DNA of 64,000 bases from Stutzerimonas stutzeri (GCA_002339675.1 DDKB01000008.1:434001-498000), one strand, 5' to 3'; shown: positions 44,017 through 53,052, numbered from the stretch's first letter. The notes: generated by a model not told the origin, from the sequence alone. Numbers and translations are program-made.

Positions 44017-45440
44017 ACCAGCTGATGTGGCTGCGCACCGACCTGCGGGTGGCCGACAACACAGCCCTTGCCGCAGCGATGAATGCCGGGCCGACCGTGG
44101 CCCTCTACGTCATCACGCCCGGCCAGTGGCTGGCCCATGACGAGGCGCCCTGCAAGGTCGATTTCTGGCTGCGTAACCTGGCCGAGCTGTCCACGCGCCT
44201 CGCCGCACTCAACGTGCCGCTGCTGATCCGCCATGCGCAGGATTGGGCCGAGGTTCCGGCGCTGATCGCCGAGCTGTGCCAGACGCACCAGATCGGCACG
44301 CTGCACCTGAACGACGAATACGGCGTGAACGAACGGCGGCGCGACGAGGCCGTGGCCGAGGCGCTGGACCGGGCCGGGGTCGAGACCCGCCGCTACCTGG
44401 ACCGGCTGTTCTTTGCGCCGGGCACCGTCACCACGCTCTCCGGCGGCTACTTCAAGGTGTTCAGCCAGTTCCGCAAGGTGTGCTACGTACGCCTGTCCCA
44501 TTCCCTGCCGGCCTGCGTTCCGGCGCCGGCGCGCCAGGCGCCGCTGACGATCACGGCCGACCCGGTGCCGAGACATGTCGAGGGGTTCGCCATGCCGAGC
44601 GACCCGCTGCGCAACCTGTGGCCGGCCGGCGAGCAATTCGCGCGCCAGCGGTTGGCGCAGTTCGCCGCCGACGCCCTCGCCGACTACCAGCTGCGGCGCG
44701 ATTTCCCGGCCGAGGCCGGCACCAGCCAGTTGTCGCCCTACCTTGCCGCCGGGGTGGTCTCGCCGCGGCAATGCCTGCATGCCGCGCTCGGGGCCAACCG
44801 CGGCGAACTCGACAGCGGCAACCCCGGCGCCGTCACCTGGATCAATGAGCTGCTCTGGCGCGAGTTCTACACGCACATCCTGGTCGGTTACCCGCGGGTC
44901 TCCATGGGCCGGGCCTTCCGCGCCGAAACAGAACGCCTGCCCTGGCGCCACGCACCCGACGAACTGGCAGCCTGGCAACAGGGCCGCACCGGGTTCCCGA
45001 TCATCGACGCGGCGATGCGCCAGCTCCTGACCACCGGCTGGATGCACAACCGGCTGCGCATGATCGTCGCCATGTTCCTGAGCAAGAACCTGCTGATCGA
45101 CTGGCGCGAGGGTGAGCGCTGGTTCATGCAGAACCTGATCGATGGCGAGCTGGCGGCGAACAACGGCGGCTGGCAGTGGAGCGCCTCGACCGGAACCGAC
45201 GCAGTGCCCTACTTCCGGCTGTTCAACCCGGTCAGCCAGTCGTCCAAGTTCGACCCGGACGGACGCTTCCTGCAGCGCTGGGTGCCGGAACTGGCCGACC
45301 TGGACCACCGCGAAAGGCACGACCCACGTCGAGGCCGCGGCTTGTTCGACAACCTCGACTACCCGGCGCCCATCGTCGACCTGCCGTTCAGCCGTGAGCG
45401 TGCCCTGACGGCCTTCCGGCAATTGGGAGAGCAGCCATGA
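44013..45440 (+). CDS. phrB: Deoxyribodipyrimidine photolyase
   Basis: A 475-residue class I photolyase. The N-terminal antenna domain starts MWLRTDLRVADNTAL; the FAD domain has SQLSPYLAAGVVSPRQ, WINELLWREFY, TGWMHNRLRMIVAMFL and NNGGWQWSASTGTDA with the conserved Trp and Asp/Asn residues. It uses blue light to split cyclobutane dimers. The start overlaps merR by four bases and the stop overlaps the NTF2-like gene. The adjacent folE-folX unit could feed its pterin antenna, though the antenna type is not evident from sequence. Confidence 0.95.
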   Translation: MNQLMWLRTDLRVADNTALAAAMNAGPTVALYVITPGQWLAHDEAPCKVDFWLRNLAELSTRLAALNVPLLIRHAQDWAEVPALIAELCQTHQIGTLHLNDEYGVNERRRDEAVAEALDRAGVETRRYLDRLFFAPGTVTTLSGGYFKVFSQFRKVCYVRLSHSLPACVPAPARQAPLTITADPVPRHVEGFAMPSDPLRNLWPAGEQFARQRLAQFAADALADYQLRRDFPAEAGTSQLSPYLAAGVVSPRQCLHAALGANRGELDSGNPGAVTWINELLWREFYTHILVGYPRVSMGRAFRAETERLPWRHAPDELAAWQQGRTGFPIIDAAMRQLLTTGWMHNRLRMIVAMFLSKNLLIDWREGERWFMQNLIDGELAANNGGWQWSASTGTDAVPYFRLFNPVSQSSKFDPDGRFLQRWVPELADLDHRERHDPRRGRGLFDNLDYPAPIVDLPFSRERALTAFRQLGEQP

Positions 45441-45865
45441 GCGATTTCCTGCGCCGCTTCGCCGCCGAGTTCGCCCAGCTCGAAGCCGGCAACCTCGAGC
45501 GGCTCGGCGAGCTCTATGCCGAGACCATCCACTTCACCGACCCGCTGCACGAGGTGTGCGGGCTGCCCGAGCTGCAACGCTATTTCGCCGAGCTGTACGC
45601 CAACGTCACGGCACTGGACTTCGAGTTCTTCGCCTTCGACCAGGTACGCGAAGGCGAAGGCTACCTGCGCTGGGTCATGAGCTACCGGCACCCGCGCCTG
45701 AAAGGTGGCAAGCCGATCAGCCTGGAGGGCTGCTCGATGCTGCGCTGGGATGCATCGGGCAAGGTGGTGCGGCACCGCGATTACTTCGATGCCGGCGCCC
45801 TGCTCTATCAGCACGTCCCGGTGCTGGGTGGCCTGATCCGCCTGTTGCAACGGAGGCTCGCATGA
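45437..45865 (+). CDS. NTF2/SnoaL-like small protein
   Basis: A 142-residue protein with the NTF2-like pattern (LGELYAETIHFTDPLHEVCG, then RHRDYFDAGALLYQHVPVLG). The family includes isomerases and binding proteins, and here it is of unknown activity. Homologues accompany the SDR, FAD oxidoreductase, DUF1365 and cyclopropane-synthase set in many proteobacteria. It overlaps phrB and the SDR gene by four bases each. Confidence 0.8.
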   Translation: MSDFLRRFAAEFAQLEAGNLERLGELYAETIHFTDPLHEVCGLPELQRYFAELYANVTALDFEFFAFDQVREGEGYLRWVMSYRHPRLKGGKPISLEGCSMLRWDASGKVVRHRDYFDAGALLYQHVPVLGGLIRLLQRRLA

Positions 45866-46635
45866 GCCGGTCGCGACGCATCTGGCTGACCGGCGCCAGC
45901 AGCGGTATCGGCCAGGCACTGGCCACGCAGCTGCTGCAAGCCGGTCACCGGCTGGCCCTCAGCGCCCGTCGCGAGGCGCCGTTGCAGGCGTTGGCCGACG
46001 CCTACCCGGCCCAGGTGCTGGTAGTGCCGGGTGACCTGGCGGCGGCCGAACAGGTGCAGGCCATCGCGGCGCAGATCGAGGCCCGCTGGGGCGCGCTGGA
46101 CACCGTGATTCTCAATGCCGGCACCTGCGAGTACATCGACGCCAGCCGGTTCGAAGCGGCCCTGGTGGGGCGCGTACTGCAGGCCAACCTGCTGACTGCT
46201 GTCCATTGCATCGAGGCGGCGCTGCCGCTGTTGCGCCACGGCGACCGGCCTCACCTGGTGGGTGTCGCCAGCGCGGTGACCTACCTGCCGCTGCCGCGCG
46301 CGGGGGCCTATGGCGCCTCCAAGGCGGGCCTGCGTTACCTGCTCGAATCCCTGCGCATCGATCTCGCGGCCGAGCGCATCGACGTCACCCTGGTCAGCCC
46401 GGGCTTCGTCGACACGCCGCTGACCCGGCGCAACGACTTCCCGATGCCGATGCGCTGGCCGGCCGAGCGCGCCGCCCGACACATCGCCCGGCGGCTGGAA
46501 CGGCGCCCGCTGGACATCGCGTTTCCGGCGCTGTTCATCGCCACCCTGCGTTGCATCTCTCTGTTTCCGGCACGCCTGCAGTTCGCACTGGGCCAGCGCA
46601 TGGCGCGCCGCGACATCAAGGAAAGACAGTCATGA
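45862..46635 (+). CDS. Short-chain dehydrogenase/reductase
   Basis: A 257-residue SDR with the cofactor motif TGASSGIGQAL and the active-site pattern Ser in VGVASAV, Tyr and Lys in YGASKAG. A substrate cannot be named. In the conserved set with the FAD oxidoreductase, DUF1365 and the cyclopropane-synthase-like enzyme, it may act on a modified fatty acyl chain. The ATG at 45862, with GGAGG seven bases before it, overlaps the NTF2-like gene. Confidence 0.85.
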   Translation: MSRSRRIWLTGASSGIGQALATQLLQAGHRLALSARREAPLQALADAYPAQVLVVPGDLAAAEQVQAIAAQIEARWGALDTVILNAGTCEYIDASRFEAALVGRVLQANLLTAVHCIEAALPLLRHGDRPHLVGVASAVTYLPLPRAGAYGASKAGLRYLLESLRIDLAAERIDVTLVSPGFVDTPLTRRNDFPMPMRWPAERAARHIARRLERRPLDIAFPALFIATLRCISLFPARLQFALGQRMARRDIKERQS

Positions 46636-47897
46636 AGATCGCCATCATCGGCAGCGGCATTTCCGGCCTTACCAGCGCCCATCTGCTCGTCCGCGAGCAC
46701 GAAGTCACGGTGTTCGAAGCCTCCGACTGGATCGGCGGCCACACCCATACCGTCGACGTCCAGGTGGGCGGGCGCGACTACGCCATCGACACCGGTTTCA
46801 TCGTCTTCAACGAGTGGACCTACCCGAACTTCATCGCCCTGCTCGACCGCCTCGGCGTGGCCTACAAGCCGACCGAGATGAGCTTTTCGGTGAGCGATCC
46901 GCGCAGCGGCCTGGAGTACAACGGCAACAACCTCAACAGCCTGTTCGCCCAGCGCAGCAACCTGTTCTCCCCGCCCTTCTGGGGCATGCTGCGCGACATC
47001 CTGCGCTTCAACCGGGAAAGCCTCGAGGACGACGCCAACCAGCGCATCGCGCCGCACGTCACCCTTGGTGAATACCTGCGCCTGGGCGGCTACAGCCAGC
47101 GCTTCGTCGATCACTACATCGTGCCCATGGGCGCGGCAATCTGGTCGATGTCGCTGCAGCAGATGCTGCAGTTTCCGATGGCCTTCTTCATCCGCTTCTT
47201 CAAGAACCACGGGTTGCTGTCGGTCAGCCAGCGGCCACAGTGGTACGTGGTCGAGGGCGGCTCGCGGGCCTATATCGACCCGCTGGTCCAGGGCTTCGCC
47301 CAGCACATCCGGCTCAATTGTCCGGTGTTCGAAGTGCTGCGCGACCGCGCCGGCGTGTCGCTGGTCAGCCCGCTGGGTGCCGAACGTTTCGACAAGGTGA
47401 TCTTCGCCTGCCACAGCGACGAGGCGCTGAGGCTGATCAATAGCCCGACGCGTGCCGAGCAGCAGATCCTCGGCGCGCTGCGATACGCCAACAACGAGGT
47501 CGTGTTGCACACCGATACTCGGCTGCTGCCGAAGCGCCGGCGCGCCTGGGCCAGCTGGAACTACCGCCTCGGCGGGCCGGCCGGGCAGCTGGCGGCGGTG
47601 ACCTACGACATGAACCGCCTGCAGGGCATCGAGGCACCGGAGACCTTCTGCGTCAGCCTCAACCAGACCGAGGCAATCGACCCGGCGCGCATCCTCGGCC
47701 GTTACCGCTACGCCCATCCGCAGTACAGCCTCGAGGGCATCGCTGCCCAGCAGCGCGCCGACGAACTCAGCGGCGCCAACCACAGCTACTTCTGCGGCGC
47801 CTACTGGGGCAACGGCTTCCACGAGGACGGCGTGGTCAGCGCGATGCGCATCGCCGATGCCCTGCGGGAGGCCTGCGATGAACGCCGTCTTGCATAG
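46632..47897 (+). CDS. FAD/NAD(P)-dependent oxidoreductase (COG2907, amine-oxidase fold)
   Basis: A 421-residue flavoprotein with GSGISGLTSAHLL and the acidic end VFEASDWIGGHTHTVDV (given shortened: VFEASDWIGG), and a C-terminal FCGAYWGNGFHEDGV. It belongs to the group of predicted NAD/FAD-binding proteins regularly linked to DUF1365 and cyclopropane-synthase-like genes. The reaction is unknown; desaturation or oxidation of an acyl chain has been suggested for the set. It overlaps its neighbours by 4 and 20 bases. Confidence 0.85.
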   Translation: MKIAIIGSGISGLTSAHLLVREHEVTVFEASDWIGGHTHTVDVQVGGRDYAIDTGFIVFNEWTYPNFIALLDRLGVAYKPTEMSFSVSDPRSGLEYNGNNLNSLFAQRSNLFSPPFWGMLRDILRFNRESLEDDANQRIAPHVTLGEYLRLGGYSQRFVDHYIVPMGAAIWSMSLQQMLQFPMAFFIRFFKNHGLLSVSQRPQWYVVEGGSRAYIDPLVQGFAQHIRLNCPVFEVLRDRAGVSLVSPLGAERFDKVIFACHSDEALRLINSPTRAEQQILGALRYANNEVVLHTDTRLLPKRRRAWASWNYRLGGPAGQLAAVTYDMNRLQGIEAPETFCVSLNQTEAIDPARILGRYRYAHPQYSLEGIAAQQRADELSGANHSYFCGAYWGNGFHEDGVVSAMRIADALREACDERRLA

Positions 47898-48690
47898 CGC
47901 GCTGTACTGCGGCGAGGTCCGCCACCGGCGGCATCTGCCGCGGGCGCACGCCTTCCGTTACCGCATGGGCCTGCTGTACCTCGACCTCGCCGAGCAACAG
48001 GCCGTGCTGGGCTTGAGCCGGCTGGCCGGCGCGGGCCGTTTCGCGCCCTTCGCCTTTCGCGAGACGGACTACCTGCCGGCGTTCACCGGTCAGGGCATGT
48101 CGCTTGCCGATGCCGTGCGACAGCGGGTCGCCGAGGCCCTTGGACGCCCCGTGAACGGTGCCATTCGCCTGTTGACGCAACCGCGCAGCTGGGGGCTGTC
48201 GTTCAACCCGGTGAGCTTCTTCTATTGCTTCGACGAGCAGGAGCGTCTCGCGGCGATTCTCTGCGAGGTGAGCAACACACCCTGGCGCGAGCGCTACCAC
48301 TACGTGTTGCCGGTCGAGGGCAGCGGGCCGCTGCGCTTCAGCGTGGCCAAGACCTTTCACGTCTCGCCCTTTCTCCCGGCCGGACTGGAATACCGCATGC
48401 GCTTCAACACCCCGGGCGCGCGCCTCGGTGTGCACATGGAGGACTGGCAGGGCGACTCGCGGCTGTTCGACGCGACCCTCGGCCTGCACCGCGAGCCGCT
48501 GACCCGCGCGGCGCTGCACGGCTACCTGCTGCGCTTTCCCTGGATGACTGCCAAAACCCTGATGTCGATCTACTGGCAGGCCGGCCGCCTGCTGCTCAAG
48601 CGCATCCCGCTGTTCGCCCATCAACCCGCCACTGGCCGCTTCGGCGTCGCCAGTGCCACACCCAGCGAGTCCCGCCATGAAGAGCTCTAG
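47878..48690 (+). CDS. DUF1365 protein
   Basis: A 270-residue protein with the DUF1365 core (SWGLSFNPVSFFYCFD and LCEVSNTPWRERYHYVL). No activity is known. It is nearly always found next to the COG2907 flavoprotein and the cyclopropane-fatty-acid-synthase-like gene, as here. The ATG at 47878 lies 20 bases inside the previous gene; the frame is open a further 21 bases upstream, but this start fits the family. Confidence 0.85.
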   Translation: MNAVLHSALYCGEVRHRRHLPRAHAFRYRMGLLYLDLAEQQAVLGLSRLAGAGRFAPFAFRETDYLPAFTGQGMSLADAVRQRVAEALGRPVNGAIRLLTQPRSWGLSFNPVSFFYCFDEQERLAAILCEVSNTPWRERYHYVLPVEGSGPLRFSVAKTFHVSPFLPAGLEYRMRFNTPGARLGVHMEDWQGDSRLFDATLGLHREPLTRAALHGYLLRFPWMTAKTLMSIYWQAGRLLLKRIPLFAHQPATGRFGVASATPSESRHEEL

Positions 48691-49942
48691 CCTGTCCGCC
48701 ACCGTCTCGCCCCTGGCCCACAACAGCCTGACCAAGGGCCTGCTCAAGCGCACCGTGATGCACCACCTCGGCCAACTGCGGCGCGGTCGCCTGACGCTGC
48801 ACGATGGCGACCAGGCGCGGGTGTTCGGGGACAGCGAGGCGGTCCTCACCGCGGAACTGCGGGTCCTGGATGCCAACTTCTGGGGCATGATCGCCAGCAA
48901 CGGCTCGATCGGCGCAGGCGAAGCCTATGTGCAGGGCTATTGGAGCACCCCGGACCTGACCGCGGTGGTGCGCGTGTTCGTCGCAAACCTGGACATCCTC
49001 GACCGTATCGAGCGCGGCCCGCTGGCGCTGCTCGGCCAGCCGCTGGTCAAGCTGCTGCATTGGCTCAACCGCAACAGCCGCGCCGGCTCGCAGCGCAACA
49101 TCGCGGCGCACTATGACCTGGGCAATGCGCTGTTCGAGCAGTTTCTCGACCCCACCATGATGTACTCGGCGGCCATGTTCCGCAGCGAGCGGGACAGCCT
49201 GGAACAGGCGCAGCTGAACAAGCTCGACGCCATCTGCCGCAAGCTCGACCTGCAGCCTGGCGATCACCTGCTGGAAATCGGCACCGGCTGGGGCAGCATG
49301 GCGCTGTATGCCGCGACCCACTACGGCTGCCGGGTGACAACCACCACCCTGTCGCGCGAGCAGTACGCCTACACCAAACGACGCATCGAGGAGCAGAACC
49401 TGCAGCACCGCATCACGCTGCTGCTCAAGGACTACCGCGACCTGGACGGGCATTTCGACAAGCTGGTGTCGATCGAGATGATCGAAGCGGTCGGCCATCG
49501 CTTCCTGCCCACCTATTTCCGCCAGTGCGATCGCCTGCTCAAGGAGGACGGGCTGATGCTGCTGCAGGCCATCACCATCCGCGACCAGCGCTACGAAAAG
49601 GCGCGGCGCAGCGTGGACTTCATCCAGCGGCACATCTTTCCAGGCGGCGCACTGCCCTCGTTGCAGCGGATGCTCGACGTACTCAGCCGCGATACCCAGA
49701 TGAACCTGCTGCACATGGAGGATTTCGGACCCCACTACGCGCGCACGCTGCGCGCCTGGCACGACAACTTCAAGCGCGCCCGTGCGCCGCTGCAGGCGCT
49801 CGGCTATGACGATCGCTTCTACCGGCTCTGGGAGTTCTACCTCTGTTACTGCGAGGGCGGCTTCCATGAGCGCAGCATCGGCACCGCCCAGCTGCTGTTG
49901 GCCAAGCCCGGCTCGCGCCGCATGCCGGATTTATCTCGATAG
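48677..49942 (+). CDS. Cyclopropane-fatty-acid-synthase-like methyltransferase (UfaM/Cfa)
   Basis: A 421-residue SAM-dependent enzyme. The SAM motif is LLEIGTGWGSMALYAATHYG, and the family Glu and bicarbonate-site residues appear in VSIEMIEAVG. It methylates unsaturated acyl chains of phospholipids. Because of its neighbours it is more likely the UfaM type, known from P. putida as light-induced and from Rhodobacter as needed for furan fatty acids that quench singlet oxygen, than the housekeeping Cfa; sequence alone does not decide. It closes the eight-gene operon and overlaps DUF1365 by 14 bases. Confidence 0.88.
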   Translation: MKSSSLSATVSPLAHNSLTKGLLKRTVMHHLGQLRRGRLTLHDGDQARVFGDSEAVLTAELRVLDANFWGMIASNGSIGAGEAYVQGYWSTPDLTAVVRVFVANLDILDRIERGPLALLGQPLVKLLHWLNRNSRAGSQRNIAAHYDLGNALFEQFLDPTMMYSAAMFRSERDSLEQAQLNKLDAICRKLDLQPGDHLLEIGTGWGSMALYAATHYGCRVTTTTLSREQYAYTKRRIEEQNLQHRITLLLKDYRDLDGHFDKLVSIEMIEAVGHRFLPTYFRQCDRLLKEDGLMLLQAITIRDQRYEKARRSVDFIQRHIFPGGALPSLQRMLDVLSRDTQMNLLHMEDFGPHYARTLRAWHDNFKRARAPLQALGYDDRFYRLWEFYLCYCEGGFHERSIGTAQLLLAKPGSRRMPDLSR

Positions 49943-50010
49943 ACGGCCTGCGCCGTACCGCGCAGCAGCCGATAGCCCTGTATGCGCCACGGCGCCCTGA
50001 GAGCACTGCC

Positions 50011-51525
50011 ATGAACGACGACCACTTCACGTCACAGGACCATCACCGCAAAGCCGACCGGATAATGCTCGGCGTGCTCTGGTTTCTCGTGCTCTACGCC
50101 CTTGGCCTGGCGGCACTCGGCGGCGGCTGGGCGCAGGCGCTGCTGGTCGGCGGCGGCACCGCGCTGGCGATGACCGTGCTGCACCTGCTGATCCCGGGCA
50201 GCCGGCTGCTGCGTTGCATGATCGGCGCAGCGTTCATGGTGATGGCGGCACTGCACATCAACCTGCAGCACGGCATGCTGGAGATGCACTTCGGCATCTT
50301 CGCCCTGCTCGCCTTCCTGGTTTTCTACCGCGACTGGCTGCCCATCGCGGTGGGCGCGATAACCATCGCGGCGCACCACCTCGGGTTCTTCGCGCTGCAG
50401 CAGCAGGACGCCGGCGTATTCCTGATACCCGGAGGCAGCTGGGGCCAGGTGCTGCTGCATGCCTTCTACGTGGTGTTGGAAAGCGCCATCCTGGTCTATC
50501 TGGCCGTGCGCGCCGCTGCCGAGGCTCGAGAAGGCGAGGCGTTGCTCGAGACAGCATCGCTGATCACCCGGCACCCGGAACAGCTCGATCTGCGCCAGCG
50601 TTGCGCGGCCAGCGGGCCGGTGGGCACGCGCTTCAACCAGTTCCTCGAGCAGCTCTCAGAGCTGGTCAGCGCGGTGGTCAACGACACCCACGGGCTGGAT
50701 GGCACGGCCGGTAGCCTCAACGGCGCCACCCGGCAGTTGCGCGACGGCGCGGACCGGCAACTGGGCGAGACCGCGCAAATGGTCGAGGCCATGCAGCAAA
50801 TGGCCGGCGCCATCGAGGAAGTGGCCAGCCACGCCGACCGCGCCGCGCAGGCGGCCCAGGCGGCCAACGTCAAGGCGGGCCAAGGCAGGCTGGCGGTGGC
50901 CGGCAGCCGCGAAGTGATCGGCCAGCTGGCCAGCCGGATCGACGGCACCGACGAGGTGGTCCAGGACCTCGCGCTGCAGTCCGGGCAGATCGGCCACGTG
51001 CTGGAGGTCATTCGCAGCATCGCCGAGCAGACCAACCTGCTGGCCCTGAACGCGGCCATCGAGGCGGCGCGGGCCGGTGACCAGGGCCGCGGCTTCGCGG
51101 TGGTCGCCGACGAGGTTCGCAACCTGGCACAGAAGACCGCTGCCTCGACCCGGGAAATCCAGGCCATCATCGGGCGCTTGCAGCAGAGCAGCCAGCGCGC
51201 CGCCGAAGCCATGCAGGAGAGTCGCCAGGGCGTCGCCCGCTGCGTCGACGACAGCCGACAGACCACCGACATGCTCGAGGCGATGGCCGAGGAAATCGCC
51301 GCGATCAGCCGGATGAACGAGCTGATCGCCGCCGCCACCCACCAGCAGACGGCGGTCACGGCGGACATCTCCAGCCACCTGCAGAGCGTGCAGCAGATCG
51401 CCGGGCAGAATGCGCAGGACGCCAACCAGCTCGACCGCGACAGCCATGACCTCAGCGCCCTGGCCAGCCGGCTGGGCGCACTCAGCGGCCGCTTCGCGGT
51501 CGGCCAGACGGCGCCGCGCGCCTGA
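50011..51525 (+). CDS. Membrane methyl-accepting chemotaxis protein
   Basis: A 504-residue chemoreceptor. Six hydrophobic segments fill the first 170 residues, without a periplasmic sensing domain, followed by a HAMP-like linker and a signalling tip with EQTNLLALNAAIEAARAGDQ. The multi-helix input suggests sensing of membrane state or a small lipophilic compound. It starts 68 bases after the light operon and could be read through from it, but it has no overlap. A 15-pair hairpin follows the stop. Confidence 0.87.
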   Translation: MNDDHFTSQDHHRKADRIMLGVLWFLVLYALGLAALGGGWAQALLVGGGTALAMTVLHLLIPGSRLLRCMIGAAFMVMAALHINLQHGMLEMHFGIFALLAFLVFYRDWLPIAVGAITIAAHHLGFFALQQQDAGVFLIPGGSWGQVLLHAFYVVLESAILVYLAVRAAAEAREGEALLETASLITRHPEQLDLRQRCAASGPVGTRFNQFLEQLSELVSAVVNDTHGLDGTAGSLNGATRQLRDGADRQLGETAQMVEAMQQMAGAIEEVASHADRAAQAAQAANVKAGQGRLAVAGSREVIGQLASRIDGTDEVVQDLALQSGQIGHVLEVIRSIAEQTNLLALNAAIEAARAGDQGRGFAVVADEVRNLAQKTAASTREIQAIIGRLQQSSQRAAEAMQESRQGVARCVDDSRQTTDMLEAMAEEIAAISRMNELIAAATHQQTAVTADISSHLQSVQQIAGQNAQDANQLDRDSHDLSALASRLGALSGRFAVGQTAPRA

Positions 51526-51529
51526 CCCT

Positions 51530-51567
51530 CGCCCACGTTACGCCCAACGGCCGGCGTAACGTGGGCG
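51530..51567. terminator. Long hairpin after the chemoreceptor gene
   Basis: CGCCCACGTTACGCC and GGCGTAACGTGGGCG form a perfect 15-pair stem with an eight-base loop, starting a few bases after the stop. There is no T run, so a Rho-assisted stop or an mRNA-end stabiliser is more likely than a plain terminator. Confidence 0.55.
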
Positions 51568-51657
51568 GCACCGCCGGTCCCGCACCGCGACGCCCGTATG
51601 GAACGGGCTCGCTGCCGGTGCTATTGATGAGGACTCGTCCGCTGCAGGAGTCCCGCC

Positions 51658-52419
51658 ATGATCCCCACGCCCCTGATCGATGCCCTGCGCCGCGCCCGAC
51701 ACGTCGTCGTGTTCACCGGTGCCGGCGTCTCGGCAGAAAGCGGCATCGCCACCTTTCGTGATTCGCTGACCGGCCTCTGGGAACGCTTCGACGCGGCCTC
51801 GCTCGCCACGCCGGAAGCCTTTGCGGCCGACCCGGCGCTGGTCTGGGGCTGGTACGAATGGCGGCGCATGAAGGTGCTGCAGGCCCGGCCCAACCCCGCA
51901 CACCAGGTGATCGCCGAGCTCAGCCGGCACGTGCCGCGGCTGACCCTGATTACCCAGAACGTCGACGATCTGCACGAGCGTGCCGGCAGTGACGATGTCA
52001 TTCATCTACATGGCAGCCTGCATGCGCCCCGCTGCGTCAGTTGCGCCCAGGCGCCCCTCGAGCCGCTCGCCAGTCCGCACGAGCCTGAAGGCGGCCGCCG
52101 CCTGGAACCGCCCCGCTGTGCCAGCTGCGGCGAGCGGCTGCGACCGGGGGTGGTCTGGTTTGGCGAGAGCCTGCCCGCCGACGCTCTGCAGGCTGCCTTC
52201 GATGCCGCGCAGCACTGCGACGTACTGATCTCGGTCGGCACCTCCGGCGTGGTTTATCCCGCCGCCGAAGTGCCGCGGCTGGCCTGGCGCGCCGGCGCGC
52301 ACGTGGTGCACGTCAATACGCAGGCCGAGCACAGGCAGGCCGAACGCGAGTTCGCCCTGGTCGGCGCCGCTGGTGAATTGCTGCCCCGGCTGCTGGAACA
52401 GGCGTTCGGCGTGCACTGA
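51658..52419 (+). CDS. cobB: NAD-dependent deacylase (sirtuin, CobB type)
   Basis: A 253-residue sirtuin with GAGVSAESGIATFR, TQNVDDLHERAG, the catalytic His in HLHGSLH and two zinc CxxC pairs (CVSC, CASC). A Tyr and Arg in WYEWRRM are placed as in class III sirtuins that also remove succinyl and malonyl groups. It removes acyl groups from protein lysines, using NAD. GGAG stands about seven bases before the ATG. It converges on the broken GST gene. Confidence 0.92.
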   Translation: MIPTPLIDALRRARHVVVFTGAGVSAESGIATFRDSLTGLWERFDAASLATPEAFAADPALVWGWYEWRRMKVLQARPNPAHQVIAELSRHVPRLTLITQNVDDLHERAGSDDVIHLHGSLHAPRCVSCAQAPLEPLASPHEPEGGRRLEPPRCASCGERLRPGVVWFGESLPADALQAAFDAAQHCDVLISVGTSGVVYPAAEVPRLAWRAGAHVVHVNTQAEHRQAEREFALVGAAGELLPRLLEQAFGVH

Positions 52420-52432
52420 CTGCAGCCGCCGC

Positions 52433-53052
52433 TCAGGTCAGGGGCGTCATCACCGCCGTCTGGTAGGCGCTGCGCTCTCGCAGGCGCTCATACCAGTCAC
52501 GCAGATGAGGAAGATCGGGCCGCTCGATCGGCATCTCGAACCAGGCGTAGGCAAAGCAGCCCAGCGGGATGTCGCCCATGCCCAATGAGGCGCCGGACAG
52601 GTAGGGCTGATGCCCAAGCGCCTGGTCGGCAATCGCCAGCAGGCTGCCGCATTCGGCCAGCGCCGCGGCTACGGCCGGCAGGTCACGCGCCTCCGGAGTG
52701 GTGCGCACGGTGTTCCAGAACAGCGTGCGAAACGGTACGGCCAGCACGAGGTGACCCAGTCCATCCACTTGTCCGCCTGGGCGCGGGGCGCCGGGGTTTC
52801 GTTCCAGAGCGCACCGGCGCCGTACCGGGCGGCCAGGTAGCGGACGATGGCATTGGACTCCCAGAGCACCAGGTCGCCGTCTTCCAGGCAGGGCACCAAC
52901 CGATTCGGGTTCATGGCGGCATACGCCGCCTCGCCGACCACGCCGAAGGCGCCTCCGGCGTCGATGCGGGTATACGGCAGGTCCAGTTCTTCCAGGCACC
53001 AGAGCACCTTTTTCACATTGGTCGAATTGTCCCGACCCCAGAGTTTCAACAT
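52433..53052 (-). pseudogene. Glutathione S-transferase with a one-base frameshift
   Basis: The start at 53052 (MLKLWGRDNSTNVKKVLWCL), with AAGGAG before it, gives a GST N-terminal domain to ADKWMDWVTS; the frame then fails. The GST C-terminal domain continues in another frame as VLAVPFRTLFWN and on to the stop at 52433. The break lies near 52747, where one base seems missing between TC and GTG. Adding one base restores 206 codons, the normal GST length. It is either a recent inactivation or a sequencing error. Confidence 0.85.

Noticed and set aside
43899..45422. 507-codon frame antisense to phrB
   Set aside because: Shadow of the photolyase codon pattern, with Gln/Gly/Val/Arg bias and no recognisable motif.
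46335..47822. 495-codon frame antisense to the FAD oxidoreductase
   Set aside because: Same reason: the opposite strand carries a clear flavoprotein with a cofactor motif and overlapping neighbours.
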